From CBDHFF01 sp965262395 (GTDB lineage Bacteria; Pseudomonadota; Alphaproteobacteria; Rickettsiales; Anaplasmataceae): a stretch of 64,000 nucleotides of DNA. The DNA is taken from positions 1,302,001 through 1,366,000 of the forward strand of contig OZ253531.1 of NCBI GenBank assembly GCA_965262395.1. Reading direction: 5' to 3'. The position numbers were made by a program, and so were the translations under genes. The notes under the pieces are model-generated. The model was not told the DNA's origin. It saw only the letters and a list, made by a program, of their open reading frames with translations, and ran no database searches. This document shows positions 9,097 to 19,157 of this stretch, piece after piece (position 1 is the first letter of the stretch; each line of letters starts with the position of its first letter).

Positions 9097-10542
9097 TTAT
9101 AATGCAAGTAATTTCTGTACACTCTTATCACTATTAATCTGTCCTTTATTTATATAGTCCTCATGATTATCTTCAATGTCAGACAAATCATAGTAATAAT
9201 TCACCATCATACCAAATGACTGAGCAAAACCCTCTGGCGCAGAATTTGCCTTCCAATTCAACCTTTTAACTCTAGCCCCATTACTCAAATGGAAATTGGC
9301 AACGGAATCTAAAGCCATCTTGCCATTATGTCGTCTTACATTAATTAAGTAATGCGCGCATATCGTCATAAGCAATGGCCGTAGCAACTCCATTAATTCA
9401 TTATCTCCATTATCAATAGATAATAATTTATTAAAAGCCTCTCTCACCTCATATTTACCCTGCAGTAATTTAATATTCTTCTTTGAAAAAATCTCAGCAA
9501 AATCTTCTTCTTGTATAAATCTACTTAGCCATTTTCTAAAACCAGGTATAGGAGATAAAGTAACAAAATGTTTTATACTCTTAAATTCAGCTGACAAAGA
9601 GTCAACTACTCGTTTAATTAAGAAATTTCCCATGCTTACACCACGCAAGCCTTTTTGCGTATTAGAAATGGAATAAAAAACAGCAACCTTAGCATCATTA
9701 ACAGCAATAGATGGGGTTAACTCATTTAAAAGATGGTCTATATTATCAGATATTTCATCAACTAACGCCACTTCTACAAAGATTAACGGCTCACCCGGCA
9801 TCTTATAATGAAAAAATGCGAAACACCTGCGATCAGAATCTAATCTATGACGCAAATCATCCCAGGATTTTATTTTATGCACAGCCTCATATTCAATCAA
9901 TTTCTCAAGCAGAGATGCAGACTCATCCCAAGTTATTTGATGCATATCAAGAAACCCAACATCGAACCAAGAGGACAACACATTATAAAGATCAATTTCT
10001 AAGGGCTTCAAAGCTATGTTGTCTTTCAAAAACCGTATAACATCTTCACGCATTTTAACTAAAAAATTAATGCCGCTGTCCAATGAATTGAACTGTTTAA
10101 GGATCTGAACCCTACTGGGACTCAAAGCTGACATCAACTCTTGCTCTGCTTTATATTGATCGATATCACCTGCCTTATTATACGCTTCTATTCTTTTATT
10201 AATTAGCGCATTATCTGTACTGAATTTATTCATCAACATATCAAGAAATTTGAGCCTACCTTCATCTGATAGCTTCAGATACAACCTTCCCAAGTTTATA
10301 GTGTTAGCACGGGCGGTTACAGCCCCACCTTTTGGATTAAGGCTTTCTCGCATATTATGCTCTAATTTAACCAAATCTTGTTCTCTGGACAAATTAGAAT
10401 TAAATTCCTCTTTGAACTTAGAAATACCAAGTATGCTACCCCAATTTCTAAGAATATTCATGGTTGGGCTACTGATCACACGATTTATATCATCAACATC
10501 AACCACTACCTTAGGAGATTCATAACCTCCACTTTCATCCAT
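9097..10542 (-). CDS. Malonyl-CoA decarboxylase
   Basis: The enzyme converts malonyl-CoA to acetyl-CoA and CO2. Family-typical blocks are RRCFAFFHYKMPGEPLIFVEVAL in two parts, FYSISNTQKGLRGVSMGNFL, FVTLSPIPGFRKWL with the conserved Ser-Pro-Ile-Pro-Gly-Phe, FHLSNGARVKRLNWKAN, and the C-terminal GMMVNYYYDLSDIEDNHEDY. The catalytic acetyltransferase-like domain therefore looks complete. The N-terminal ~190 residues match the helical oligomerisation domain in position and character. Length 481 is within the family range. In an intracellular bacterium it may scavenge or detoxify malonyl-CoA; that role is inference. It is transcribed divergently from radC. Confidence 0.92.
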   Translation of the reverse strand: MDESGGYESPKVVVDVDDINRVISSPTMNILRNWGSILGISKFKEEFNSNLSREQDLVKLEHNMRESLNPKGGAVTARANTINLGRLYLKLSDEGRLKFLDMLMNKFSTDNALINKRIEAYNKAGDIDQYKAEQELMSALSPSRVQILKQFNSLDSGINFLVKMREDVIRFLKDNIALKPLEIDLYNVLSSWFDVGFLDMHQITWDESASLLEKLIEYEAVHKIKSWDDLRHRLDSDRRCFAFFHYKMPGEPLIFVEVALVDEISDNIDHLLNELTPSIAVNDAKVAVFYSISNTQKGLRGVSMGNFLIKRVVDSLSAEFKSIKHFVTLSPIPGFRKWLSRFIQEEDFAEIFSKKNIKLLQGKYEVREAFNKLLSIDNGDNELMELLRPLLMTICAHYLINVRRHNGKMALDSVANFHLSNGARVKRLNWKANSAPEGFAQSFGMMVNYYYDLSDIEDNHEDYINKGQINSDKSVQKLLAL

Positions 10543-10702
10543 AAAATAAACTCTAAGCAGTAAAATTGAAGTATGGTATAATAAAATATCTATATTTTCA
10601 AATTAATTGTGACTGACCAATATACATTAGAAAATACAACTATCTAATTATAAGATAGTTGCCCAATCATTTTTCATTATTGCTAATTTAGAGATTGTAG
10701 TT

Positions 10703-11395
10703 ATGACGGAAAAGCCTGTAGAAAAGCCACATTATTTGGGGCATCGCAAAAGATTAAGAGACAAACTCCTTGCAAAAGATACGGGCTCCATACCAGATTA
10801 CGAGATATTAGAATTATTATTATTTTCATCCCAGCCTAGAAAAGATGTGAGACCACTTGCCAAACAACTTTTACAAAAATATAAGAATTTCGCTCAGCTA
10901 ACAAGCGCTACACAAGACGATCTCTCCAATATCCCAGATATGACAGACTCCGCAATATCTATAATCAAAGCACTAAGAGAATCTACACTCAGAGTACTAT
11001 TATCTGAAGCACAAGAACAACCAATACTGAATAATTGGAAAAAACTACTGGAATACATAAGATCCAATATTGGTTTCAAAGATGTGGAGAACTTATCAAT
11101 TATATACTTGAATAAGAAGTTCAGAATTATCTTTGAAGATAATCACGAACACGGCACGATAGACCAGGTATCTATGTACCCGAGAGAAATAATAAAAAAA
11201 GCATTATCAGTAGGAGCAACTGCAGTCGTTTTATCACACAATCATCCCAGCGGAGATCCTCTTCCTTCAAGAGCCGATATATCCATAACCAAAGACTTAA
11301 TAAAATCTTGTGCTGCCGTCGATATAGAAATAATTGACCATATAATTGTTTCCTATAATAAACATTATAGCTTTAAAGCTAATGGTTTATTGTAA
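10703..11395 (+). CDS. radC: RadC family JAB/MPN protein
   Basis: The protein has the RadC arrangement: an N-terminal UPF0758-type helical region (GHRKRLRDKLL, DYEILELLLF) with a helix-hairpin-helix-like stretch, then an MPN+/JAB metal-binding domain. The metal motif HNHPSGDPLPSRAD is intact. Length 230 is normal. RadC was once linked to DNA repair, but its biochemical role is not settled. It is followed on the same strand by a small XRE regulator and then the glyQ operon. Confidence 0.93.
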   Translation: MTEKPVEKPHYLGHRKRLRDKLLAKDTGSIPDYEILELLLFSSQPRKDVRPLAKQLLQKYKNFAQLTSATQDDLSNIPDMTDSAISIIKALRESTLRVLLSEAQEQPILNNWKKLLEYIRSNIGFKDVENLSIIYLNKKFRIIFEDNHEHGTIDQVSMYPREIIKKALSVGATAVVLSHNHPSGDPLPSRADISITKDLIKSCAAVDIEIIDHIIVSYNKHYSFKANGLL

Positions 11396-11661
11396 ACTAA
11401 TTGGTATATTAATATTCAATCAATACAACCTATTGATTACTGGATCATTTTTCATCAGCTATTCCATAATAGCTGATCATAAGTCGATAAAACCCCCTGA
11501 AATCAGCATATTTATGCTAATAAATATTTTTATCACGCACAATTCCCTTTCAAAAAACACAAGCTAATGGTGAATACATCGTTAATAAAACAATTAAAGG
11601 TTGCTATATTACAAGATATGGTATATTCTCCCTGAGCATTTTGGATTGTAAGAAACGTGAT

Positions 11662-12045
11662 ATGTCTGATATGAAAACAAAAATATCGTTGATAAATAAA
11701 TTTATAGGCGATAATCTGTATTCCATAAGAGTGAAGCAAGGAATTTCTAGAAAACAACTGGCTGAAAAGCTGAATATTTCGCAACAACAAATTGAGAAAT
11801 ATGAGAAAGGAAAGAATAGAATATCAATTGGTTTACTGATAGTAATATCGGAGGTGATGGACACATCGGTCAACAGATTTATACAAAATGGAAGCAATGA
11901 CTATTTTTCAGGAACAGATTGTAAATCAGCGCGTACAAATTCCTCTATGAAGTTATTCAAGTATTATAATAATATAGAAAACATAGAGCTAAAAAGAGCT
12001 GTACTAAATATCACAAAAACCTTATCCAAAACACATCTCTCTTGA
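11662..12045 (+). CDS. XRE-family helix-turn-helix regulator
   Basis: This 127-residue protein has a Cro/CI-type helix-turn-helix near its N-terminus: IRVKQGISRKQLAEKLNISQ then QQIEKYEKGKNRIS, followed by a helix (LLIVISEVMDTSVNRF). The C-terminal ~50 residues are not conserved in any family I know. I chose the ATG at 11662; a TTG at 11641 would add seven residues. Its stop overlaps the -35 box of the glyQ promoter, so read-through or local regulation of that operon is possible but unproven. Confidence 0.85.
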   Translation: MSDMKTKISLINKFIGDNLYSIRVKQGISRKQLAEKLNISQQQIEKYEKGKNRISIGLLIVISEVMDTSVNRFIQNGSNDYFSGTDCKSARTNSSMKLFKYYNNIENIELKRAVLNITKTLSKTHLS

Positions 12046-12070
12046 CAGTTATACTTTTAATTAATAAGAT
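12042..12070 (+). promoter_or_regulatory. Near-consensus sigma-70 promoter of glyQ-glyS-ppdK
   Basis: TTGACA at 12042-12047 and TAAGAT at 12065-12070 are separated by 17 bp. The -35 box overlaps the stop codon (TGA 12043-12045) of the upstream regulator gene. Predicted transcription starts near 12077, about 30 bp before the glyQ GTG. Confidence 0.65.
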
Positions 12071-12108
12071 AAACGTGTTTGGATCATAATTTGTCTGGAT
12101 AGACTTAA

Positions 12109-12954
12109 GTGCATCTGCAAGATATCATATCCTCCCTCAGTTGCTTCTGGAAGGAAAATAAATGTTCCGTAATACAACCTCATTACTCTACTATCGGCGC
12201 AGCTACTTTACACCCGGCAACTCTGTTTGGAGCATTAAGCAAGGATATATACAACATAGCTCACGTACAACCTTGCGTACGGCCGAATGACTCCAGAGCG
12301 GGCAAAGATCCAAATAGATTATCTCACTATTTCCAATATCAGGTACTTCTAAACCCTGCACCAAGTAAAATGCAAGAATTATACCTCAAAAGTCTAGAGA
12401 CTATAGGTGTAAAATGTGAAGAAAATGATATACGTTTCATCGAGGATGATTGGGAAAACCCTAGCGTAGGAGCATATGGAGTGGGATGGGAAGTATGGCT
12501 TAACGGCATTGAAATCTCGCAATTTACCTATATGCAGCAAGTTGGCGGCCTTCCCTGCAACACCAAAGTATGCGAAATAACCTATGGTTTAGAGAGAATC
12601 GCTGTGCATTTACAAAACAAAGAAAGCATTTTTGATCTGCACTGGAACGACAAAATGACTTATGAATACTTATTCAAGCATAATGAAGAAGACATGTTTC
12701 ATCTGATTAACGATGGATACAGCATAGAAGATTTAATTGATGCATTTAATAAGAACGAAAAAATTGCTTATAGAATGATTGAAAAAGAAGCTCCGTTGGC
12801 AGCGTATCAGCTCTGTTTGAGCGCAATAGATAAGTTTAATATTCTAGATGCAAGAGGGGCCATTGGTAACTTAGAGAGAGCTAAATACATAATAAGAACC
12901 AGAAAGATAGCCAACGCCTGTTGCAAAGAATGGCTAAAGAAAAAAGGGAGCTAA
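12109..12954 (+). CDS. glyQ: Glycine--tRNA ligase alpha subunit
   Basis: This is the catalytic class II aminoacyl-tRNA synthetase subunit of the bacterial alpha2beta2 glycyl-tRNA synthetase. Family blocks: LQDIISSLSCFWKENKCSVI, PHYSTIGAATLHPATLFGAL, AHVQPCVRPNDSRAGKDPNR (motif 2 Arg), LSHYFQYQVLLNPAP, and GWEVWLNGIEISQFTYMQQV. Motif 3-like EITYGLERIA is present. The start is the GTG at 12109, which matches the usual N-terminus. The stop is one base before the glyS ATG, so translation is probably coupled. Confidence 0.97.
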   Translation: MHLQDIISSLSCFWKENKCSVIQPHYSTIGAATLHPATLFGALSKDIYNIAHVQPCVRPNDSRAGKDPNRLSHYFQYQVLLNPAPSKMQELYLKSLETIGVKCEENDIRFIEDDWENPSVGAYGVGWEVWLNGIEISQFTYMQQVGGLPCNTKVCEITYGLERIAVHLQNKESIFDLHWNDKMTYEYLFKHNEEDMFHLINDGYSIEDLIDAFNKNEKIAYRMIEKEAPLAAYQLCLSAIDKFNILDARGAIGNLERAKYIIRTRKIANACCKEWLKKKGS

Positions 12955-12955
12955 G

Positions 12956-15118
12956 ATGATGAACAATGTAACAGGTGATTTACTTTTAGAACTGCTATGC
13001 CAAGACATACCAGCCCTAATGCAAAAAAGAGCAATACAAGAAATTGAAGTATCTGTAATAAATGAATTGAAAAAGAATGAAATAGAATTTTCTAAAATAA
13101 GATCATATATCACTCACAGAAGGATTGTAATAATCATTGATGCAATTCCCCTAGTTATTAAAGGAAAACAAGAGGAAGTAAAAGGTCCAGGAACTAAGGC
13201 CCCAGAGAAAGCCATTCAAGCTTTTTTAAAAAAGCATAACTGCGCCCAGGAAGACTTAAAAATAAAGGATAATGGCAAGTATGAATTTTATTCCCTGTCT
13301 ATAGAGTCAAAAGATACATGCACAAATGATATACTTATACAAATAATCACAGATTCTGTATTTACTTACGTATGGCCGAAATCTATGCTTCTTGAGGATC
13401 TAGGAATAAAATGGGTCAGACCTATAAATAATATAATGTGTATCTTTGCAAACAAGGTCTTAGCATTAAAAATTGGTACAATGAAAGCAAACAACAAATC
13501 CACTGGGCATAGATTTAAACATCACAGAAACTTCGCTGTGATTTCTGCAAATGATTATCTAGAAAAACTTTCATCAAGAGGAGTAATACTTGATCAGTCA
13601 TTTAGAAAGGAAGCAATAGAAAGCTCAGTACAAGATATATTAACAGAAGAGAATCTTGAAATATATTCTCAGAATAAGCTATTTAATTATGAGCACCTTA
13701 TACAGGAGATTAATGGCTCCTCTGAAAGCCCTAAACTGGTGCTATGCAAACTAGAAGAAGAGTTACCCCCTATTCCAACAGAAATATTGCTAACAATATT
13801 AGCAAAGAAGCAAAAATATATCCCTCTACAGACCAAAGATGGGAAGCTTTCAAACTTTTTTATTGTTCCCTTAGCCAATTACTCAGAGAGTAATTTAGAT
13901 ATTATTACCGCAAGCCATGAAAGAATTTTTAGAATACAGCTGAATGCTGCACTACATTTGTGTGAAGAAGATTTAAAAAAATCACTTGATCACTATCTAG
14001 AAAAATTGAAATACATTACATTTCATGATCGATTAGGTTCAATGCACCAAAAATCTACCCGGATAACGGCTTTATCTAAATATCTATCAATGTGGGTGAA
14101 GGATGCACATGTATTGGATGTAGAAAAAGCTGCAATGTTAACAAAAATAGGCTTAGCAACTTTTATGGGGCAGGAATATCCACATTCACAGGGCATCATT
14201 GCTGCTTACTACACCGAGAAAGAAGGTATGCACTCTCAAGAAGTTATAACAGCAATCGCACAACATCTAATGCCCATAGATGCCTATGACGCTACACCCG
14301 ATAGCCCTGCAGCCATTGCCATATCTATAGCAGATAAGATGGACAATATTGTGGGCTTCTTTATATCAGGAAATCAGCCTTCAGGTTCCAAAGATCCATT
14401 TGGGTTAAGGCGTGCTGCATTAGGGATTATAAGAAATATAATTAATAATCAACTTTTTATGCCCATCAATGTTTTAATTACAAAATCAATGGCATTATAT
14501 ACCAATAGCCTGCATAAAAAAGAAAGTGTTATTAAAAAAATATTTCTTAGAAAGAAAGATAGCCATGAAGATTATCGTATTAAATCAGTTACGGAAGAAG
14601 TATTACTATTCATACAAGAGAGACTACGTGCGCTGCTTCTATCATACAATATCAGATATGATATTGTAAATTCATTGACAAAATTTACACACAAAAATCA
14701 GGATATATTAGTCATAACCAAAAAAGCGGCTGTAGTAAGCCATGTTCTAGAAAAGAATCATGATAATATAACAGCCCCTTATAAACGAGCCGCTAATATA
14801 TTACAGAAATCAGATTTAGCTCCTTTGCAGAAAATCAGAATCAAGATAAATTATAAGCTCCTACAGGATAAACATGAACTTGATTTATACAATGAACTAA
14901 CCACTAGAAAAGAAATAATTAAACAATATCTAAGAGACCTTGATTTCAAAAATGCAACGATATCTTTGATACCAATTGGCACCAAGATTAACTTATTTCT
15001 TGATAATGTGATGGTGAATTGTGATAATATGGAACTCAGAACAAACAGGATAAGGATCTTAGCTAAATGCTGCAACCTATTTAATAAGATATTGGATTTT
15101 AACGAAATAAAGGAATAA
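12956..15118 (+). CDS. glyS: Glycine--tRNA ligase beta subunit
   Basis: The beta subunit provides tRNA binding in the alpha2beta2 glycyl-tRNA synthetase. Recognisable blocks are the N-terminal DLLLELLCQDIPALMQKRA, KEEVKGPGTKAPEKAIQAF in variant form, the HRFKHH segment in GHRFKHHRNF, and the HD-like domain around KAAMLTKIGLATFMGQEYP. The motif SGNQPSGSKDPFGLRRAALG is typical. Length 720 is slightly above the usual ~690. Its C-terminal anticodon-binding-like region is divergent. Two tandem ATGs (12956 and 12959) are possible starts. Confidence 0.96.
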   Translation: MMNNVTGDLLLELLCQDIPALMQKRAIQEIEVSVINELKKNEIEFSKIRSYITHRRIVIIIDAIPLVIKGKQEEVKGPGTKAPEKAIQAFLKKHNCAQEDLKIKDNGKYEFYSLSIESKDTCTNDILIQIITDSVFTYVWPKSMLLEDLGIKWVRPINNIMCIFANKVLALKIGTMKANNKSTGHRFKHHRNFAVISANDYLEKLSSRGVILDQSFRKEAIESSVQDILTEENLEIYSQNKLFNYEHLIQEINGSSESPKLVLCKLEEELPPIPTEILLTILAKKQKYIPLQTKDGKLSNFFIVPLANYSESNLDIITASHERIFRIQLNAALHLCEEDLKKSLDHYLEKLKYITFHDRLGSMHQKSTRITALSKYLSMWVKDAHVLDVEKAAMLTKIGLATFMGQEYPHSQGIIAAYYTEKEGMHSQEVITAIAQHLMPIDAYDATPDSPAAIAISIADKMDNIVGFFISGNQPSGSKDPFGLRRAALGIIRNIINNQLFMPINVLITKSMALYTNSLHKKESVIKKIFLRKKDSHEDYRIKSVTEEVLLFIQERLRALLLSYNIRYDIVNSLTKFTHKNQDILVITKKAAVVSHVLEKNHDNITAPYKRAANILQKSDLAPLQKIRIKINYKLLQDKHELDLYNELTTRKEIIKQYLRDLDFKNATISLIPIGTKINLFLDNVMVNCDNMELRTNRIRILAKCCNLFNKILDFNEIKE

Positions 15119-15124
15119 GCAAAC

Positions 15125-17794
15125 ATGGATATATATACCTTCAGCAAGCAACATACAGATGGCAATAAAGAGCTTAATCATTTACTTGGTGGCAAGGGGG
15201 CAAATTTAGCAGAAATGTGCAACATTGGCCTCAACATTCCTCCTGGATTCACAATATCAACTAATATTTGCAAAATATATAACAAACATGGCTCTATAAC
15301 GAATGATATTATTGAAAACATAATTAATGCAGTCAAACACTTGGAAGAAATGATAGGCTCTAGTTTTGGCAAAGGAGATAACCCTCTTCTGCTATCAGTG
15401 CGCTCAGGATCTCCTATATCAATGCCTGGAATGTTAGACACCATACTAAATCTTGGTTTAAATGATCAAACTGTTATAAGCCTGGCTGAATACAACAAAG
15501 ACGACAGATTTGCTCAAGATAGCTACAGAAGATTCATCCAAATGTATGGCAATGTAGTAATGGAAGTAGATCACTCCAAATTCTCCAATCTGCTTATGGA
15601 TAAAAAACAAAAGTACAATATTACTGAAGATAGCAAGTTAGGAATAGGACATCTGAAAGAATTAGTTACCGAATTCAAGCTGCTAATACAACGAGAAACA
15701 AATCTTGAATTTCCACAAGATACTTTTGTGCAACTGAAGGAAGCAATATATGCAGTATTTAGATCATGGAATAATAACAGAGCAATAACCTATAGAAAGC
15801 TCAATCATATTCAAGATGACCTTGGAACCGCAGTTAATATACAAACTATGGTTTTCGGCAATAAAGGCGCAACCTCTTCTAGTGGCGTAGTATTTACTAG
15901 AAATCCTTCCACGGGGAAGAATGAAATATTTGGAGAATATTTACCAAATGCTCAAGGAGAGGATGTTGTGGATGGCTCTAGGACACCAAACCCCATATCG
16001 GAAGCAAATAAAGAAGCATCTGGCTCTGAAAAGATATCTTTGGAAGAAAGTTTTCCTAGTATATTTCAGGAATTATGTAGTATCTGCACTACATTAGAGC
16101 AACACTATAAAGATATGCAAGATATTGAATTTACTGTGCAGGAAGGCAAGCTATGGATACTACAGACTAGATTTGGCAAGAGGTCTCAACAAGCAGCATT
16201 AAGAATAGCTATAGATATGGTAGAAGAAGGTCTTTTAACGAAAGAAGAAGCAGTAAGAAACATCAACCCTGATGACATTTCACAAATTCTACATCCAACA
16301 ATAGATGCCTCTGACACGAGAAAACCATTAACAAAAGGCTTACCTGCTTCACCAGGGGCTGCATGCGGCATGGTTGTATTTTCCTCCTCTGAGGCAAAAA
16401 AGATATCAGATCGTGGAATGGATGTGCTTCTTGTAAGAAATGAAACCACACCAGAAGATATAGAAGGCATGGCCTCTGCCACAGGTATATTAACAACACG
16501 AGGGGGAATGACCTCACATGCAGCGGTAATTGCACGTGGCATGGGCAAGCCTTGTGTATGTGGTGCGGGAGAAATTAATATAAATTATAAAGATAAATAT
16601 TTCTTAATTGAGGATCTTAAGATAAAAGAAGGAGAAAAGATCACCATAAACGGCTCAACAGGGGAAATAATACCTGGAGAAACCAAAACCAGTATTGCCA
16701 GCACCTCTGAAGAGCTTAGCAAAATATTAGAATGGTCAGAACACATGGCTACAATGGTGGTAAGAGCCAATGCTGACAATAACCAAGATTCCAAAACCTC
16801 GTTGAAATTCAGAGCCAAAGGAATTGGCTTATGTAGAACAGAACATATGTTTTTTCAAAAGGATCGCATCCTTATAGTTAGAGAAATGATTATGGCCTCA
16901 TCAGAAGAAGCAAGAAGAGCAGCCTTGCACAAAATATTAAAAATGCAAAAAGAGGATCTCATAGAAATATTCAAACTAATGCGCAACAAACCGACTAATG
17001 TGAGACTACTTGATCCGCCACTGCATGAATTTCTTCCTCTTGAAGAGGAATTAGTTGTAGAAATGGCAGCACATCTTAATATATCGCAAGATAGAGCACG
17101 AAATAGAATACAAAAATTACAAGAATCAAACCCAATGTTGGGACATCGTGGATGTAGACTAGCAATTACATACCCAGAAATATATGAAATGCAAGTGTCT
17201 GCTATAATGAGTGCAGCATCTGAGGTACAGCATAATCATGATATAGAGTTAGATATAGAAATAATGGTACCACTCGTCATGAATGCAATGGAATATAACA
17301 AAATAAGATCCATAATAGAAAGGGTAGCAACCGAAACTATGAATAATTACAAATCAAAGATCAAATTCTCTATCGGCGTCATGATTGAACTGCCTATCGC
17401 AGCAATTAATGCAGGGAGTATAGTAAAAAATGCTGATTTTATTTGTTTTGGCACCAATGATCTGACGCAAACAACTTTAGGTATATCTAGGGATGATGCT
17501 TCAAAATTTATACCAACATATGTTGAAAAAGGAATATTTGAGCATGATCCATTCACAACAATCTCTAACGATGTAATCAAGATTATGGAGTTGGCTATAA
17601 AAGAAGCACGAAGAGTGAAGCCCAATATTAAAATAGGAGTTTGTGGTGAGCACGGAGGAGACCCAATATCGATACATAGATTCGGTGCTATTGGTATAGA
17701 TTATGTCTCTTGTTCACCGTATAGAATTCCTATAGCGAAAATTGCAGCTGCACAAGCAGTACAGATAAATGAGAAAGTTGCTCTCACAACATAA
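15125..17794 (+). CDS. ppdK: Pyruvate, phosphate dikinase
   Basis: PPDK reversibly interconverts pyruvate, ATP and phosphate with PEP, AMP and pyrophosphate. The 889-residue length is normal. The N-terminal ATP-grasp part has LGGKGANLAEMCNIGLNIP and LSVRSGSPISMPGMLDTILN. The central swivelling domain has the phosphohistidine motif GGMTSHAAVIARGMGKPCVC. The C-terminal TIM-barrel has LGHRGCRLAITYPEIYEMQ, FGTNDLTQTTLGISRDDA and GVCGEHGGDP with the catalytic Cys. It starts 6 bp after glyS and shares its operon. With pyrophosphatase and GlpX elsewhere in the window it fits gluconeogenic or PEP-forming metabolism. Confidence 0.97.
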   Translation: MDIYTFSKQHTDGNKELNHLLGGKGANLAEMCNIGLNIPPGFTISTNICKIYNKHGSITNDIIENIINAVKHLEEMIGSSFGKGDNPLLLSVRSGSPISMPGMLDTILNLGLNDQTVISLAEYNKDDRFAQDSYRRFIQMYGNVVMEVDHSKFSNLLMDKKQKYNITEDSKLGIGHLKELVTEFKLLIQRETNLEFPQDTFVQLKEAIYAVFRSWNNNRAITYRKLNHIQDDLGTAVNIQTMVFGNKGATSSSGVVFTRNPSTGKNEIFGEYLPNAQGEDVVDGSRTPNPISEANKEASGSEKISLEESFPSIFQELCSICTTLEQHYKDMQDIEFTVQEGKLWILQTRFGKRSQQAALRIAIDMVEEGLLTKEEAVRNINPDDISQILHPTIDASDTRKPLTKGLPASPGAACGMVVFSSSEAKKISDRGMDVLLVRNETTPEDIEGMASATGILTTRGGMTSHAAVIARGMGKPCVCGAGEININYKDKYFLIEDLKIKEGEKITINGSTGEIIPGETKTSIASTSEELSKILEWSEHMATMVVRANADNNQDSKTSLKFRAKGIGLCRTEHMFFQKDRILIVREMIMASSEEARRAALHKILKMQKEDLIEIFKLMRNKPTNVRLLDPPLHEFLPLEEELVVEMAAHLNISQDRARNRIQKLQESNPMLGHRGCRLAITYPEIYEMQVSAIMSAASEVQHNHDIELDIEIMVPLVMNAMEYNKIRSIIERVATETMNNYKSKIKFSIGVMIELPIAAINAGSIVKNADFICFGTNDLTQTTLGISRDDASKFIPTYVEKGIFEHDPFTTISNDVIKIMELAIKEARRVKPNIKIGVCGEHGGDPISIHRFGAIGIDYVSCSPYRIPIAKIAAAQAVQINEKVALTT

Positions 17795-18234
17795 TTACAA
17801 ACATTCTGTGTTGCATAGCTGTGGCCTGATAGATGCAGACAATTACAGCGCCTAGGCATCATCTCTGATTAAGGACTGCATCATCCTGAGAATAAAATAT
17901 GGTGTTGCATAGCTAGGCCTCATAGATGCAGATATTCATAAACATTCCGCGCTGCGTAATTATAGCGCATAGATATTCATAAACATTCCGCGCTGCGTAA
18001 CTATAGCGCATAGATACAAACAATTACAGCGCCTAGGCATCATCTCTGATTAAGGACTGCATCATCCTGAGAATCAAATATGGTGTTGCATAGCTAGGCC
18101 TCATAGATGCAGATATTCATAAACATTCCTGAGCGCTGCATAGCTATAGCGCATAGATACAGACAATTGCAGCGCCTAGACATCATCTCTGATTAAGGAC
18201 TGCATCATCCTGAGAATAAAAAAAATTTTAATAG
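17795..18234. repeat. Complex nested repeat region between ppdK and rlmE
   Basis: This convergent gap is built from reused blocks. The block CAGCGCCTAGGCATCATCTC with GATTAAGGACTGCATCATCC occurs near 17845, 18025 and 18165. The block GATATTCATAAACATTCC occurs three times, around 17925, 17970 and 18110. The words GCGCTGC and TATAGCGC form short inverted repeats. Block order differs between copies, so it looks like duplication plus rearrangement rather than a simple array. I see no copy of either flanking coding sequence. Confidence 0.75.
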
Positions 18235-19020
18235 CTAGGTAGTGGGTTCAGCCTTTACAAACTGTTGTTTCATGCCTGCCTGACTATTATCATTTTTTAT
18301 GGCATCTTCGCTACTACGCAAACCACCAAATTTTTTAGCAACATGCTCTGGTTTAAAATCTATTGCCACTAAATAAATTTCTGACGAATTTTTACGACTT
18401 GATTTTGGCTTAAAATATTTAACAACATTAAAATATTTTTTTAGCATCTGCGACATATCTTGCTCAGTGCCACCCTGTAGTACCTTAGTAATTAAATAAC
18501 CACCTCGTCTAAGGAATTTTAAAGAAAACCTGAAAGCTTCTTCACACAATGCCATAATTCTCAGATGATCTATACTCTTTTTTCCACAAGATTCTGCTGC
18601 CATATCAGATAATATTACATGAAATTTTTGCTCTCCATATTTCTCAACAAATTTGCTCTGCTCTTCAATGAAATCACATTGAATGAACTCACTTCCTTCA
18701 ATACTCTGCATTGGCCTCATATCTAGCGAAATAACCTTACTTCTTTTATTAGATTCAGATTTAGTGCGTGCTACAGCAACTTGAGTCCATCCCCCAGGTT
18801 TTGCCCCCAGATCTAATACCGAGATACCAGGTGACAGAAATTTAAATTTATCATCAATCTCTATCAGCTTGTAAGCAGCCCGGGATTTATACCCTTCTTT
18901 CTTCGCTAAAGCTACATATGGATCATTAAGCTGACGCTGCAACCATATGGTTGAAGAGAGCTTACGACTCTTTGCAGTATGAACTCTTACAGCTAAACGG
19001 CCTCTGGTTATCTTTATCAT
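18235..19020 (-). CDS. rlmE: 23S rRNA (uridine-2'-O-)-methyltransferase RlmE (FtsJ/RrmJ)
   Basis: RlmE methylates the ribose of U2552 in 23S rRNA, a late step of large-subunit assembly. The K-D-K-E catalytic tetrad can be placed: Lys in KSRAAYKLIEIDDKF, Asp in VILSDMAAES, Lys in LITKVLQGG and Glu in SSEIYLVA. The SAM site VLDLGAKPGGWTQVA is intact. Length 261 is longer than the E. coli enzyme (~209). The extra residues sit at the N-terminus and in a Lys- and Gln-rich C-terminal tail after the last strand. The start at 19020 is the only ATG near the conserved N-terminal block. Confidence 0.95.
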   Translation of the reverse strand: MIKITRGRLAVRVHTAKSRKLSSTIWLQRQLNDPYVALAKKEGYKSRAAYKLIEIDDKFKFLSPGISVLDLGAKPGGWTQVAVARTKSESNKRSKVISLDMRPMQSIEGSEFIQCDFIEEQSKFVEKYGEQKFHVILSDMAAESCGKKSIDHLRIMALCEEAFRFSLKFLRRGGYLITKVLQGGTEQDMSQMLKKYFNVVKYFKPKSSRKNSSEIYLVAIDFKPEHVAKKFGGLRSSEDAIKNDNSQAGMKQQFVKAEPTT

Positions 19021-19157
19021 GAATGTTTATAATTAAATAGTTATCTACTATAATACTAAAAATTATCAGAAATATCAAAATGTTTATTATTGACTGACTA
19101 TGTAATAAACAGACAATAAACAAATTATAGCATGTTAAAAAACTTAATAGACTAAAT

